Of a DNA stretch of 64,000 nucleotides, positions 1 through 9,591 are shown one piece after another. The stretch lies in contig NZ_CP024627.1 of assembly GCF_024449095.1 (NCBI RefSeq), positions 1,984,001 through 2,048,000 on the forward strand, read 5' to 3'. Every line of letters begins with the position of its first letter. Positions within the stretch are counted from its first letter, which is position 1. The position numbers and the translations under genes were made by a program. This DNA is from Vibrio coralliilyticus (GTDB lineage Bacteria > Pseudomonadota > Gammaproteobacteria > Enterobacterales > Vibrionaceae). A model generated the notes under the pieces. The model saw only the letters and a program-made list of their open reading frames with translations, did not search any database and was not told the origin of the DNA.

Positions 1-1410
1 TACTTCATTCTCAGTATGGTCGTGCTTTCAACCGCTGTATGTATTACCTATTTTTCCAGCCACGGCTTAGGGCTTGATTTCGGTCTTTCGGCTGGCATGA
101 TGGCGGGAGCTTTAACCGCGACACCAGTACTTGTAGGGGCTCAAGATGCACTGAACTCTGGACTAGCCACAACCCCTCGCGGGATGGACTTTTCACAAGT
201 GATTGAAAACCTGTCTGTTGGTTATGCCATGGCCTATCTGATTGGTTTGATCAGCATGATTATGTTCGCTAAATTGCTACCCAAGTTGCAAAAGCAGAAC
301 CTATCAGATTCTGCTCAGCAAATCGCTCAAGAGCGTGGGTTAGGAAACACAGGACAACGTAAGGTCTACTTGCCCATTATTCGTGCTTATCGTGTCGGTC
401 AGGAGCTGATCGATTGGATTGATGGTAGAAACCTGAGGGAACTCGGTATCTATCGACAAACTGGCTGCTATATTGAGCGTATTCGTCGAAATGGCATACT
501 CGCCCATCCTGATGGTGACGCTATTTTGCAACAAGGCGACGAAATCGCACTGGTTGGTTTTCCAGACAGCCATGCTCGGCTGGATCCTAGCTTTCGAAAC
601 GGGAAAGAAGTCTTCGATCGAAATCTTTTAGATCTACGCATCGTTGAAGAAGAAATCGTCGTAAAAAGTGACTCTATCGCCGGTAAGCGTCTGTCAGACT
701 TGAATCTATCCGAATACGGCTGTTTTTTGAACCGCGTAGTACGAGCACAAATCGAAATGCCCATGGATTTGGACATTGTTCTGGCGAAAGGGGACGTGCT
801 GCAGGTCAGTGGTGAAAAGAGCCGTGTTCGTGGCTTAGCGGAAAAAATCGGTTTCATCTCAATTCACAGCCAAATGGCAGATTTGCTCGCTTTTTGTAGT
901 TTTTTCATACTCGGCATCCTGTTCGGCCTCATTACTATGACTTTTGGTCAAGTTTCGTTTGGCTTAGGTAATGCCGTCGGCCTGTTGCTATCAGGTATTA
1001 CCTTGGGGTTCTTACGAGCCAATCACCCCACGTTTGGCTATGTACCGCAAGGCGCACTAAACATGGTTAAGGATCTAGGCTTAATGTTCTTCATGGTTGG
1101 CATTGGCTTAAGTGCCGGTGGTAAAATGTTTGAGCATTTAGCGCAAGTTGGCCCACAGGTGATCGGTTTATCCTTCTTAGTTAGTGTCGTTCCAGTCGCT
1201 CTTGCCTATTTGGTTGGAGCTTATATCCTCAAAATGAACCGAGCACTGCTTTTTGGTGCCATTATTGGTGCTAGAACCTGCGCTCCGGCAATGGACATTG
1301 TGAACGACTATGCTAAATCGACCATTCCAGCACTTGGATACGCTGGCACCTATGCCATTGCCAACATTTTAATGACCTTAGCGGGTACAATTTTGATCAT
1401 TCTTAGCTGA
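1..1410 (+). CDS. AspT/YbjL-type aspartate:alanine exchanger family transporter (5' truncated)
   Basis: The frame is open from base 1, so the start lies outside the window and only about 469 C-terminal residues are visible; full-length family members have about 560. The visible order is a few membrane helices, two soluble regulatory domains resembling RCK_C/TrkA-C (roughly residues 120–190 and 205–275 of the visible part), then a second block of about five helices. This helices–RCK_C–RCK_C–helices order is typical of aspartate:alanine exchangers and of E. coli YbjL/YidE. Substrate cannot be read from sequence. It converges on the art operon, with a shared hairpin terminator between them. Family assignment is firm; the exchanged amino acids are inferred. 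Confidence 0.85.
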   Translation, partial: YFILSMVVLSTAVCITYFSSHGLGLDFGLSAGMMAGALTATPVLVGAQDALNSGLATTPRGMDFSQVIENLSVGYAMAYLIGLISMIMFAKLLPKLQKQNLSDSAQQIAQERGLGNTGQRKVYLPIIRAYRVGQELIDWIDGRNLRELGIYRQTGCYIERIRRNGILAHPDGDAILQQGDEIALVGFPDSHARLDPSFRNGKEVFDRNLLDLRIVEEEIVVKSDSIAGKRLSDLNLSEYGCFLNRVVRAQIEMPMDLDIVLAKGDVLQVSGEKSRVRGLAEKIGFISIHSQMADLLAFCSFFILGILFGLITMTFGQVSFGLGNAVGLLLSGITLGFLRANHPTFGYVPQGALNMVKDLGLMFFMVGIGLSAGGKMFEHLAQVGPQVIGLSFLVSVVPVALAYLVGAYILKMNRALLFGAIIGARTCAPAMDIVNDYAKSTIPALGYAGTYAIANILMTLAGTILIILS

Positions 1411-1424
1411 TTACATAAACCTAA

Positions 1425-1450
1425 AAAAGGCTTCCAGATGGAAGCCTTTT
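1425..1450. terminator. Bidirectional terminator between AspT-type gene and artM
   Basis: An 11-bp perfect stem (1425–1435 with 1440–1450) and a 4-base loop AGAT, with A-runs on one flank and T-runs on the other. It can serve both convergent genes. Confidence 0.85.
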
Positions 1451-1465
1451 CTAATTCTAAACCAA

Positions 1466-2143
1466 TCAGCTTAACGGTCTCAAATATGCCAAGAAACGTT
1501 TCTCTGCGTATTTGAAACACCAAAGAATAATAAACGTCAACATCATATAGAATAGACCAGCCGTTAAGAAAGATTCGAATGGCGCATAGTAGCGAGAGTT
1601 AACCAATCGTGCCGCACCTGTGAGGTCCACAATCGTGACGATACCTGCCACCGCACTACCGTGAAGCATAAAGATCACTTCGTTGCTATAAGCAGGTAAT
1701 GCTCGACGCAAAGCGCTTGGCAAAATGATCCTACGGTATGTCATAAACGTCCCCATTCCGTAAGCTTTAGCCGCTTCAACTTCACCTTTAGGTAAACCAT
1801 TAATAGCACCGCGGATAATTTCAGCCGTGTATGCTGATGTGTTGAGCACAAAAGCAACAAGAGCACAAAACCAAGCGTTTTCCCACAGAGTGTCTTTCAC
1901 TGGGAAGAACTGATCCATTCCGTAATAAATCAAATAAAGCTGTACGAGCAGCGGTGTACCTCGAAAAAAGTAGATAAATGCCCAACTTGGCCCATTGATT
2001 AAATAGTTAGTACTGTTACGCGCCACGCCCAGTGGGATAGCCACAACTAAGCCAATAATCAGCGCGAGCCCCACCAGCCACACAGTCGTCCACAACCCTT
2101 CGAGATAAATAGGTAAACTTTCGATAATCAGTGAGAAATCCAT
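1466..2143 (-). CDS. artM: Arginine/basic amino acid ABC transporter permease ArtM
   Basis: 225 residues, a polar amino acid ABC permease of the HisM/ArtM kind. About five membrane helices are visible, with the EAA loop that docks the ATPase near residues 123–130 (EAAKAYG). It would pair with ArtQ in the inner membrane to form the import channel. The ATG lies 3 bases after the artQ stop and has AGGTAAG upstream, so translation is probably coupled. Last gene of artP-artJ-artQ-artM on the minus strand. The set could equally be named for histidine or lysine/arginine/ornithine transport; the exact substrate is inferred. Confidence 0.85.
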   Translation of the reverse strand: MDFSLIIESLPIYLEGLWTTVWLVGLALIIGLVVAIPLGVARNSTNYLINGPSWAFIYFFRGTPLLVQLYLIYYGMDQFFPVKDTLWENAWFCALVAFVLNTSAYTAEIIRGAINGLPKGEVEAAKAYGMGTFMTYRRIILPSALRRALPAYSNEVIFMLHGSAVAGIVTIVDLTGAARLVNSRYYAPFESFLTAGLFYMMLTFIILWCFKYAEKRFLAYLRPLS

Positions 2144-2146
2144 TTC

Positions 2147-2887
2147 TTACCTCGCATGAATACTGAATTTGCGCTCTACAAGCTTGAGCAAGCCCGTCGA
2201 TACACTGGTGAAGAAAAGGAAAATGATCGCAACAGCCATGTAAAAGGTAAACGGCATTTTAGTAGAACCCGCAGCGAGTGAGCTCATACGGACCATATCT
2301 TCCAAACCGATAATGGAAACCAACGCTGTTGTCTTTAGTAATACTAACCAGTTATTACCAAATCCAGGCAACGCGTGACGGATCATTTGAGGTAAAAGGA
2401 TGCGTCGAAAGGCCAAGACTGGACTCATCCCGTAAGCTTTTGCCGCTTCTAATTCGCCCTTATCCACAGCCATGATTGCGCCACGGAAAGTTTCCGCCAT
2501 GTAAGCACCAAAAATAAAGCCAATCGTAAGCACACCGGCGATAAATGGACTGACATCAATGTAATCCGGCAGGTATGACGTCCATTCATGATTTGGGTCA
2601 CTAGAAGCAAACCACTCATTCAATGATTCATTAATGGCATACAAGCTATTGTTAAGCAGAATTTGTCCGCCGAAGAAAATCAGCATCATTAAAACTAAAT
2701 CGGGAATACCACGGATAACTGTGGTGTAAAGTGTTGCAATTGCGCGTGCCCAGCGGTATGGCGCCATTTTTGCCAATGCGCCCAGCATGCCTAAAACCAT
2801 CGCAAGCAGCAGCGAAAGTAGCGCTACTTCTATGGTCACAATGGCCCCTTTAAATATAGAGGCTTCGTATCCTTGTAAATCCAGCAT
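2147..2887 (-). CDS. artQ: Arginine/basic amino acid ABC transporter permease ArtQ
   Basis: 246 residues from the ATG at 2887, chosen because AGGAA stands about 7 bases upstream; a TTG nine codons earlier has no ribosome site. HisQ/ArtQ-type permease with an EAA loop near residues 147–153. It carries a hydrophilic segment of about 35 residues (roughly 80–115) between two helices, longer than in many homologues. Partner of ArtM in the membrane channel. It is separated from artJ by 121 bases that hold a strong hairpin. Confidence 0.85.
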   Translation of the reverse strand: MLDLQGYEASIFKGAIVTIEVALLSLLLAMVLGMLGALAKMAPYRWARAIATLYTTVIRGIPDLVLMMLIFFGGQILLNNSLYAINESLNEWFASSDPNHEWTSYLPDYIDVSPFIAGVLTIGFIFGAYMAETFRGAIMAVDKGELEAAKAYGMSPVLAFRRILLPQMIRHALPGFGNNWLVLLKTTALVSIIGLEDMVRMSSLAAGSTKMPFTFYMAVAIIFLFFTSVSTGLLKLVERKFSIHAR

Positions 2888-2958
2888 AGGTGAGTTCCTG
2901 ATCCCTAGACTCAAAGCTTACTGACTTATATAACCATCAACAAGCTATAGATATAATT

Positions 2959-2997
2959 CGACCGCTGGCTACTTCTAGGAACTAGAACCAGCGGTCG
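2959..2997 (-). promoter_or_regulatory. Nested intercistronic hairpin between artJ and artQ
   Basis: A 10-bp outer stem (2959–2968 with 2988–2997) encloses a 6-bp inner stem (2973–2978 with 2982–2987), with a 4-base bulge on one side. On the minus strand it follows the artJ stop and is not followed by a long T-run. It could protect artJ mRNA from 3' decay or partly terminate, giving more binding protein than permease. Confidence 0.6.
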
Positions 2998-3008
2998 CTT
3001 TTCGATGA

Positions 3009-3779
3009 TTACTGACCGTAAACGTCGTATTTGAAGTACTTAGCCGCAATTTCTTGGTAAACACCTTTCTCACGTAGAGATAAGATTGCAGCATCTAGCT
3101 TCTTAGTAAGGTCTTTGTCTTGTTTGCGAACAGCAATACCCATACCTTCACCAAACCATTTAGCATCAGTCAGTGCAGGGCCAACAAACTCGTAGTTTTC
3201 ACCACCCTCTTTGTTTAGAACACCTTCTTCTAGAGCTGATGCATCACCAAGAACCGCAGCCACACGACCATTCGCTAGATCAAGATACGCTTCGTCAAAA
3301 GAGCCGTAACGTACGATCTCTACTTTGTCACCGTAGTTATCAGTTAGATACTTATCGTGAGTTGTAGCACGTTGAACCGCGATTTTTTGACCATCTAGGT
3401 TGTCAAAATCAAGACCTGCGCCCTTCTTCGCAATGAACTTGTTAGGAATCTGAGCATATTTACCTGTGAAATCGACTTTCTTCTTACGCTCTTCAGTGAT
3501 GGACATCGCAGCAATGATTGCATCGTATTTACGCGCTAGTAGAGAAGGAATAATGCCATCCCAGTCTTGCGCAACGATCTTACATTGAACCTGCATTTCC
3601 TTACATAGAGCATTTGCCATGTCTACGTCGAAGCCTTTAAGAGAGCCATCCGCTTCTGTCCAGCTAAATGGAGGATACGCACCTTCAATACCAAAGCGAA
3701 CTGTCTTCCAATCTTTCGCTTGAGCCACACCTGTTGCTGCCGTAGCAGCCAAAGCTGCAACTACTAACCACTTTTTCAT
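3009..3779 (-). CDS. artJ: Arginine/basic amino acid ABC transporter periplasmic binding protein
   Basis: 256 residues. An N-terminal signal peptide (about 21 residues, KK then a hydrophobic stretch and a likely cleavage after AQA) leads into a family-3 solute-binding protein, with FGIEGAYPPFSW near the mature N-terminus typical of ArtJ/HisJ/ArgT. The ATG at 3779 is preferred over one two codons earlier because AGGAG sits 7 bases upstream of it but only one base from the other. Captures the amino acid in the periplasm and delivers it to ArtQM. Ligand (arginine, ornithine, lysine or histidine) is inferred from family. Confidence 0.85.
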   Translation of the reverse strand: MKKWLVVAALAATAATGVAQAKDWKTVRFGIEGAYPPFSWTEADGSLKGFDVDMANALCKEMQVQCKIVAQDWDGIIPSLLARKYDAIIAAMSITEERKKKVDFTGKYAQIPNKFIAKKGAGLDFDNLDGQKIAVQRATTHDKYLTDNYGDKVEIVRYGSFDEAYLDLANGRVAAVLGDASALEEGVLNKEGGENYEFVGPALTDAKWFGEGMGIAVRKQDKDLTKKLDAAILSLREKGVYQEIAAKYFKYDVYGQ

Positions 3780-3848
3780 TTCCATACTCCTGTGATTGTG
3801 ATTTTTATCTTATATTGTGTCTGTCATTAGCCTGCTGCAAATGCAAGC

Positions 3849-4619
3849 TTAGTAAATTGATGAGATGAACTGCTGTAGACGTTCTGAGTCTGGGTTAGTG
3901 AAGAGCTTAGCAGGGTCTCCCTGCTCTTCCACTAAACCTTGGTGTAAGAACATGACATGGTTAGAAACATCGCGTGCAAATGCCATTTCATGCGTTACAA
4001 CCAACATGGTTCGGCCTTCTTCAGCCAAATCTCGCATTACACCCAACACTTCACCTACCAACTCTGGGTCAAGTGCAGAGGTAGGCTCGTCAAATAGCAT
4101 CACTTCAGGATCAACAGCCAATGCTCGTGCAATAGCCGCACGTTGCTGTTGTCCACCAGAGAGGTGGCCAGGGTAATAATCTTTACGCTCGTACAGGCCA
4201 ACTTTTTTGAGTAGCAGCTCGGCATTCTCCAACGCCTGAGCTTTAGGTACGCCTAACACGTGTACTGGCGCTTCAATAACATTTTCAAGAACGGTCATGT
4301 GCGACCAAAGATTGAACCCTTGAAATACCATGGCAAGCCTAGAACGGATGCGCTGTACTTGCTTTTCGTTGGCTGGAATAGCCTCACCTTGGCGATTATT
4401 TTTCATTTGGATCAACTCACCGTTTACCCAAATTTCACCTTCGGTAGGCGTTTCAAGAAGGTTGATACATCTTAGAAAGGTACTTTTACCAGAACCTGAT
4501 GAACCGATAATGGAGATAACATCCCCTTTGTGTGCCTCAAGCGAGATACCTTTAAGGACTTCATTTTGCCCGAATGTTTTGTGCAGTTCCTTTATGTCCA
4601 GCGCTGGTACATCATTCAT
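3849..4619 (-). CDS. artP: Arginine/basic amino acid ABC transporter ATP-binding protein ArtP
   Basis: 256 residues with a complete ATPase: Walker [10 protein letters not shown] (39–47), signature LSGGQ (153–157), Walker B VMLFDE (173–178) and switch histidine 210. Highest similarity is to HisP/ArtP-type amino acid ATPases. First gene of the minus-strand art operon, 69 bases upstream of artJ; its promoter must lie in the AT-rich 676-base gap that also serves the divergent DUF3360 gene. Drives ArtQM from the cytoplasmic face. Confidence 0.88.
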   Translation of the reverse strand: MNDVPALDIKELHKTFGQNEVLKGISLEAHKGDVISIIGSSGSGKSTFLRCINLLETPTEGEIWVNGELIQMKNNRQGEAIPANEKQVQRIRSRLAMVFQGFNLWSHMTVLENVIEAPVHVLGVPKAQALENAELLLKKVGLYERKDYYPGHLSGGQQQRAAIARALAVDPEVMLFDEPTSALDPELVGEVLGVMRDLAEEGRTMLVVTHEMAFARDVSNHVMFLHQGLVEEQGDPAKLFTNPDSERLQQFISSIY

Positions 4620-5051
4620 GCGCTAATACTCCCTGTCTTTTATTATTTTACCAACCCTTTATACGGCTCTTGTGGTTGGTTAACTGCTGGGTTCCACCCA
4701 TATTTCGCTACAAACTAGCACTCCCCAGAGCAACATGCAACAAATTATTAACCTTCATTTTTGAGATATATAACCACTTTATACGATTAAACATTCAATT
4801 TATAGTGCAATTATCTCCATAATGCGCATAAATCATTTTTATAAACACATTATCTACCGAACCGATGAATTAACATTTTTATAAAAACCAGATCTATCTC
4901 AACAATTCTCTCAATAGTGATAAAGAGTGTAATATTGATGTTGTTTCAAAAGTCGAAAAAATCACATTGTGAAATTTATTTTCACTTTGAATTTCAATAA
5001 CTCATTATCATCTCAATCACCCTGTAGTTTTCTTTCACATTCTTTCATAAA

Positions 5052-5093
5052 GTGATCTAAATCAATCACTCTTTAGGGTTAGCACGTTACACT
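5052..5093 (+). promoter_or_regulatory. FNR-type box with class II-spaced -10 for the DUF3360 gene
   Basis: GTGATCTAAATCAA at 5052–5065 matches the FNR consensus TTGAT-N4-ATCAA at 9 of 10 fixed positions. A -10-like TACACT lies at 5088–5093. A start site near 5100 would put the box centre at -41.5, the classic class II activator position. The leader would then be about 196 bases. Confidence 0.55.
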
Positions 5094-5195
5094 CGCCACA
5101 AAGATAAAAGCCTCAATAAGCCAATTTTTGTCTTTTCTATCGTCTATGCTTAAGCACGTTAAACACACCGCACAGACAATAGTTCAAGGACCCAA

Positions 5196-5222
5196 ATGCA
5201 GGAAGCTGAGTCAGGTTTTTAA
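5196..5222 (+). CDS. Possible leader peptide ahead of the DUF3360 gene
   Basis: Nine codons (MQEAESGF then stop) with AAGGA at 5186–5190, five bases before the ATG. It lies inside the predicted leader of the DUF3360 transcript. No homology can be judged at this length. It may be chance, and no matching attenuator hairpin is obvious downstream. Confidence 0.15.
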   Translation: MQEAESGF

Positions 5223-5295
5223 TAAGATCGTCTACCTACAATAATTACGGGCGACTCTTTGAAGAATTATTAACTTTTTAGAATATGAGGAATCT

Positions 5296-6843
5296 ATGTC
5301 AGACGCAGTCAATAAACCGCACTCTGATTCGGATATCGAAGAGAAGAGCTATCGTGAGCTGCACCGCCCAGCTTCCGAGTTTGAAAGCCGTTCAGATTAT
5401 CTAGATCATGAACTACAAATCATGAAGCCTCGTCGCTTCGGTTTAAACTTACCTGGTCGTGACTTCCACTTTGAGCTCGAAGATTTAGTCCCCGCATTAG
5501 CAGGGACCATCGGCATTATTGCAATGTATTCCGCCGTAATGATGTCATGGGCTGAAGGTCTGACCGCAGCATGGGATCACATCAACCTAGGTAAAGACTT
5601 TGCTATCGAAGTTGCTCGTGTAGAAATGTTAATTCCTGCATTGCTCTTCTGTGTACTGGCTTCCGGCTTTATTAACCCGAAAGCAAACCTAGCTGGTAAC
5701 CACGGTCCAATGATCCCTCTAATCGGTACCATCGCTTTAGCCGGCGCGCACCCTCTTGCATTGGCGATTCTTATCGGTATCTTCGGCCTGCTACTGAGTT
5801 TCCTCAAAGGCGGGTCTAAGCTCGTTAATTTGACCTCACAAGGTACTGCTGGCGGCTTGTTGATCTTCCTCGGCCTAACTGGAACCATGAGCCAAATTAA
5901 CTCAATCCAAGCTTGGGCTGTAGGTCTTCAATCGGACACAGTAGCTGCTGGCAGCATGGGCTACGTTGGCCTGATTGTCCTAGCCGTAACCATTGCTCTA
6001 TATGCGTTCTTGGCCAAAGTAAACAAACGTTGGCTTGCGATTCCCGTCTGTGCATTTACAGGCTTAGCGATTGCACTCGTACTTGGCGCAGGTTTCGACA
6101 TTAAATTCGTCACGGAAACAGGTCTTCCTAACCTAAACCCAGTGTACTGGTGGGGCAGCACCGAAGAAGGTTGGATGCTAGGTCTTCCTAATATGGAACA
6201 CTTCATTGCATCACTACCGTTTGCAATCCTAGCAGTCGCTATGTGGTCTCCTGACTTCCTAGGTCACCGTATCTTCCAAGAACTGAACTACCCTAAAAAG
6301 ACTGAAAAAGTACTGATGGACGTTGATGACACCATGACAATGTGTTCTGTTCGTCAGATGGTGGGTACAGCTGTGGGTGGTGGTAACATCACTTCATCTT
6401 GGGGTACTTACATGATCCCAGCAGCGATCGCAAAACGCCCTATCCCTGGCGGAGCTATCCTTCTAGGTCTTCTAGTAATGATTATTGCAATCCTTGGTTT
6501 CCCAATGGATATCGCAGTATGGCCTCCAGTCATGCGTGTAGCTCTTCTTGTTGGTGTCTCACTTCCTCTACTCGAAGCGGGTATGCAGATGGTGAAAGAC
6601 TCGAAAGATTCGCAAGCAGCAGGTATCTGTATCTTTAGTTCTGCTGTCGTCAACCCTGTACTTGCTTGGGCTCTGACTATGCTACTCGATAATAATGGCC
6701 TGATTGGTGATAAAGAACGTGCTGCTCGCCTGTCATTTGTCGACAAGATAGTGATCCCAGTTGGCGTACTCGTTATCTGTCTCGTCGCTATGCTGGCGGT
6801 TGGCATGCTTGAAGGCCAGTACGGCATCCAAGCTTGGTTATAA
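5296..6843 (+). CDS. DUF3360 family multi-pass membrane protein, putative permease
   Basis: 515 residues. A hydrophilic N-terminus of about 60 residues is followed by about 12 hydrophobic segments. I recognise it as the DUF3360 family, common in Vibrio and of uncertain substrate; the general look resembles uracil/xanthine- or SulP-type carriers, but that is inference. GGNITSSWGTYMIP near residue 360 is a plausible substrate-region motif between helices. AGG stands five bases before the ATG. It lies just upstream of pflB on the same strand, where enterics carry the formate channel focA, and has its own terminator at 6861–6881. The FNR-type promoter suggests anaerobic expression. Confidence 0.7.
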   Translation: MSDAVNKPHSDSDIEEKSYRELHRPASEFESRSDYLDHELQIMKPRRFGLNLPGRDFHFELEDLVPALAGTIGIIAMYSAVMMSWAEGLTAAWDHINLGKDFAIEVARVEMLIPALLFCVLASGFINPKANLAGNHGPMIPLIGTIALAGAHPLALAILIGIFGLLLSFLKGGSKLVNLTSQGTAGGLLIFLGLTGTMSQINSIQAWAVGLQSDTVAAGSMGYVGLIVLAVTIALYAFLAKVNKRWLAIPVCAFTGLAIALVLGAGFDIKFVTETGLPNLNPVYWWGSTEEGWMLGLPNMEHFIASLPFAILAVAMWSPDFLGHRIFQELNYPKKTEKVLMDVDDTMTMCSVRQMVGTAVGGGNITSSWGTYMIPAAIAKRPIPGGAILLGLLVMIIAILGFPMDIAVWPPVMRVALLVGVSLPLLEAGMQMVKDSKDSQAAGICIFSSAVVNPVLAWALTMLLDNNGLIGDKERAARLSFVDKIVIPVGVLVICLVAMLAVGMLEGQYGIQAWL

Positions 6844-6860
6844 CAATTCAATTATTTTGT

Positions 6861-6887
6861 GGGTGGCAAGCTTTGCCACCCTATTTT
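6861..6887 (+). terminator. Terminator of the DUF3360 gene
   Basis: A 9-bp perfect stem GGGTGGCAA/TTGCCACCC (6861–6869 with 6873–6881), a 3-base loop, then ATTTTTAT. It separates the permease gene from pflB, so pflB needs its own promoter. Confidence 0.85.
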
Positions 6888-7069
6888 TATCGAGTTTTTT
6901 GAGGATTTATTGATTTAGTTTAAGGTTTGCAATTTTTTTTTAGTTTAACCTTGAAACCAAGTTAATAAGAAACCGTATCAGAAAGTAACAATATTTATAG
7001 TTTGTAGTGCTTTCAGTAATCACAATTAGAAACTATACATATTGTTATTCATAAAGAGTGTACCGCCCC

Positions 7070-7140
7070 AGCGATGGGAACCTGACTCGCTCAACGGATC
7101 AGACAGGTACGTGTTTTTTCTACTAAAAAGGTAGGTATGT
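7070..7140 (+). promoter_or_regulatory. Structured leader of pflB
   Basis: Bases 7070–7074 (AGCGA) can pair with 7087–7091 (TCGCT), and an alternative stem ACCTG/CAGGT overlaps it, followed by a short T-run (7113–7118) and the pflB ribosome site. I could not match it to a known riboswitch; it may simply be an mRNA-stabilising 5' end. Confidence 0.3.
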
Positions 7141-7141
7141 C

Positions 7142-9418
7142 ATGGCAGAGCAATTTGCTAAAGCTTGGGAAGGTTTTGCTGAAGGTGATTGGCAAAACGA
7201 AGTAAACGTTCGTGATTTCATTCAGAAGAACTACGCACCGTATGAAGGCGACGAATCTTTCCTAGTTTCTGAAGGTACTGAAGCTACTAACAAGCTTTGG
7301 GCTAAGGTAATGGAAGGTATCAAAATTGAGAACTCAACTCACGCACCTGTTGACTTCGATACTGACGTTATCTCTACCATCACTGCTCACGATGCAGGCT
7401 ACATCGAAAAAGATCTAGAGACTATCGTTGGTCTTCAAACTGATGCTCCTCTTAAGCGCGCTATCATCCCTAACGGTGGTATCCGCATGGTTGAAGGTTC
7501 TTGTAAAGTTTACGGTCGTGAACTGGATCCTAAAATCAAAGAAATCTACACAGATTACCGTAAAACACACAACGCGGGTGTTTTCGATATCTACACTCCT
7601 GATATCCTAAAATGTCGTAAATCTGGTGTTCTAACTGGTCTTCCAGACGCATACGGCCGTGGTCGTATCATCGGTGACTACCGTCGCGTTGCGCTCTACG
7701 GTATCGACTTCCTAATTAAAGACAAGCTAGCTCAATTCGCTTCTCTACAAGAGAAATTTGAGAATGGCGAAGATCTTCAAATGACTATGCAGCTGCGCGA
7801 AGAAATCGCTGAGCAGCACCGTGCACTTGGCCAAATGAAAGTTATGGCTGAGAAATACGGTTGTGACATCTCTCGTCCTGCTGAAACTGCACAAGAAGCA
7901 ATCCAGTGGACTTACTTCGGTTACCTAGCAGCGGTTAAATCTCAAAACGGCGCGGCTATGTCTCTAGGCCGTACTTCGACGTTCCTAGATATCTACATCG
8001 AGCGCGATATCGCTGCTGGTAAGATCACTGAAGTACAAGCTCAGGAAATGATTGACCACTTCGTGATGAAACTACGTATGGTTCGTTTCCTACGTACTCC
8101 TGAGTACGATGATCTATTCTCTGGCGACCCAATCTGGGCAACAGAATCTATGGGTGGTATGGGTCTTGACGGCCGTACACTAGTTACACGTACTAACTTC
8201 CGCTTCCTAAACTCTCTATACACAATGGGGCCTTCTCCAGAGCCAAACATTACTGTACTTTGGTCTGAGCAGCTACCTGACGGCTTCAAGAAGTTCTGTG
8301 CGAAGGTATCTATCGATACGTCTTCTATCCAGTACGAAAATGATGACCTAATGCGCCCAGACATGGAGTCAGACGACTACGCAATCGCTTGTTGTGTATC
8401 TCCAATGGTTGTTGGTAAGCAAATGCAGTTCTTCGGTGCTCGTGCTAACCTTGCGAAAACTATGCTTTACGCAATCAACGGTGGTGTTGATGAGAAGCTG
8501 AAGATGCAAGTTGGTCCAGAAATGCCTAAGATCACTTCCGAAGTACTAGACTTCGACGAAGTGTGGAATAACCTAGACCACTTCATGGATTGGTTAGCTA
8601 AGCAGTACGTTGCTGCACTAAACAGCATCCACTTCATGCACGACAAGTACTCTTACGAGTCTGCACTGATGGCGCTACATGATCGTGACGTTTACCGTAC
8701 TATGGCTTGTGGCATTGCAGGTCTATCTATCGCAGCTGACTCACTATCTGCAATTAAACATGCGAAAGTGAAACCAATCCGTGACGAAGATGGTATTGCA
8801 ATCGACTTCGAAATCGAGGGCGATTACCCTAAATTTGGTAACAACGATGCTCGCGTAGATGACATCGCTTGTGAACTAGTAGAAGTGTTCATGAACAAGA
8901 TCCGTAAGCTTAAGACTTACCGCGATGCTGTTCCTACTCAGTCTATCCTTACTATTACATCTAACGTTGTATACGGTAAGAAAACTGGTAACACGCCAGA
9001 CGGTCGTCGCGCAGGCGCTCCGTTTGCTCCAGGTGCAAACCCGATGCACGGCCGTGATGAAAAAGGCGCGGTAGCCTCTCTAACGTCTGTTGGTAAACTG
9101 CCGTTTGCTCACGCGAAAGATGGTATCTCTTACACCTTCTCTATCGTGCCAAACGCACTGGGTAAAGAAGAGACTTCACAGCGTGCTAACCTTGCTGGTC
9201 TGATGGATGGTTACTTCCACCACGAAGCAGGTATCGAAGGTGGTCAGCACCTAAACGTGAACGTACTTAACCGCGATACTCTAGAAGACGCTGTTAAGCA
9301 CCCTGAAAAATACCCACAGCTAACTATTCGTGTTTCTGGTTACGCAGTACGTTTTAACTCTCTGACTGCAGAACAGCAGCAAGATGTTATCGCACGTACT
9401 TTCACCGAATCACTATAA
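7142..9418 (+). CDS. pflB: Formate C-acetyltransferase (pyruvate formate-lyase) PflB
   Basis: 758 residues, close to E. coli PflB (760). Converts pyruvate and CoA to acetyl-CoA and formate without oxygen. The catalytic cysteine pair is C417–C418 (IACCVSP) and the glycyl-radical residue is G733 in RVSGYAV near the C-terminus. Codon choice is strongly biased, as in highly expressed genes. It has a leader of its own and a strong terminator. Its activase gene pflA lies about 3.3 kb downstream, with lpxR and a chemoreceptor gene between. The acetyl-CoA can feed Pta–AckA encoded near 55–58 kb. Confidence 0.97.
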   Translation: MAEQFAKAWEGFAEGDWQNEVNVRDFIQKNYAPYEGDESFLVSEGTEATNKLWAKVMEGIKIENSTHAPVDFDTDVISTITAHDAGYIEKDLETIVGLQTDAPLKRAIIPNGGIRMVEGSCKVYGRELDPKIKEIYTDYRKTHNAGVFDIYTPDILKCRKSGVLTGLPDAYGRGRIIGDYRRVALYGIDFLIKDKLAQFASLQEKFENGEDLQMTMQLREEIAEQHRALGQMKVMAEKYGCDISRPAETAQEAIQWTYFGYLAAVKSQNGAAMSLGRTSTFLDIYIERDIAAGKITEVQAQEMIDHFVMKLRMVRFLRTPEYDDLFSGDPIWATESMGGMGLDGRTLVTRTNFRFLNSLYTMGPSPEPNITVLWSEQLPDGFKKFCAKVSIDTSSIQYENDDLMRPDMESDDYAIACCVSPMVVGKQMQFFGARANLAKTMLYAINGGVDEKLKMQVGPEMPKITSEVLDFDEVWNNLDHFMDWLAKQYVAALNSIHFMHDKYSYESALMALHDRDVYRTMACGIAGLSIAADSLSAIKHAKVKPIRDEDGIAIDFEIEGDYPKFGNNDARVDDIACELVEVFMNKIRKLKTYRDAVPTQSILTITSNVVYGKKTGNTPDGRRAGAPFAPGANPMHGRDEKGAVASLTSVGKLPFAHAKDGISYTFSIVPNALGKEETSQRANLAGLMDGYFHHEAGIEGGQHLNVNVLNRDTLEDAVKHPEKYPQLTIRVSGYAVRFNSLTAEQQQDVIARTFTESL

Positions 9419-9436
9419 GTTTGGTTGATTGACTTT

Positions 9437-9470
9437 AAAGCCCCGCTTCATAATTAAGCGGGGCTTTTTT
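9437..9470 (+). terminator. Terminator of pflB
   Basis: A 12-bp perfect stem (9437–9448 with 9456–9467), a 7-base loop and a T-run to 9470. Confidence 0.92.
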
Positions 9471-9591
9471 ATTGCGAAGCAAATCAAAAGTTAGACTCAA
9501 GCCACATTTATATTTCAATTTTCTTTCTTTCCTCTCTGATGAATACGATATGGAGTAATATCTAGGCTCCATTCAGAAATGATGTATTGAA

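Larger units (their letters stand above)
4620..5295. other. Divergent intergenic region artP / DUF3360 permease gene
   Basis: 676 AT-rich bases with no convincing long gene. It holds an FNR-type box and matching -10 for the rightward gene, a 9-codon leader ORF (5196–5222) with a good ribosome site, and a near-repeat AGCACGTTA at 5081 and 5153. I looked for ARG boxes on the artP side; only half-matches were seen, near 4784–4798 and 4866–4880. Confidence 0.6.

Noticed and set aside
4750..4900. ARG boxes upstream of artP
   Set aside because: Only half-site matches (near 4784–4798 and 4866–4880); too weak to call.
5081..5164. Repeat AGCACGTTA at 5081 and 5153
   Set aside because: Only two short copies and no known regulator site; may be chance.
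6916..6948. Repeated TAGTTTAA as ArcA boxes before pflB
   Set aside because: The 25-base spacing and sequence do not fit the ArcA direct-repeat model.
7061..7140. ZTP (pfl) riboswitch before pflB
   Set aside because: The conserved ZTP core with its pseudoknot bases is not present; the name refers to a different gene context.
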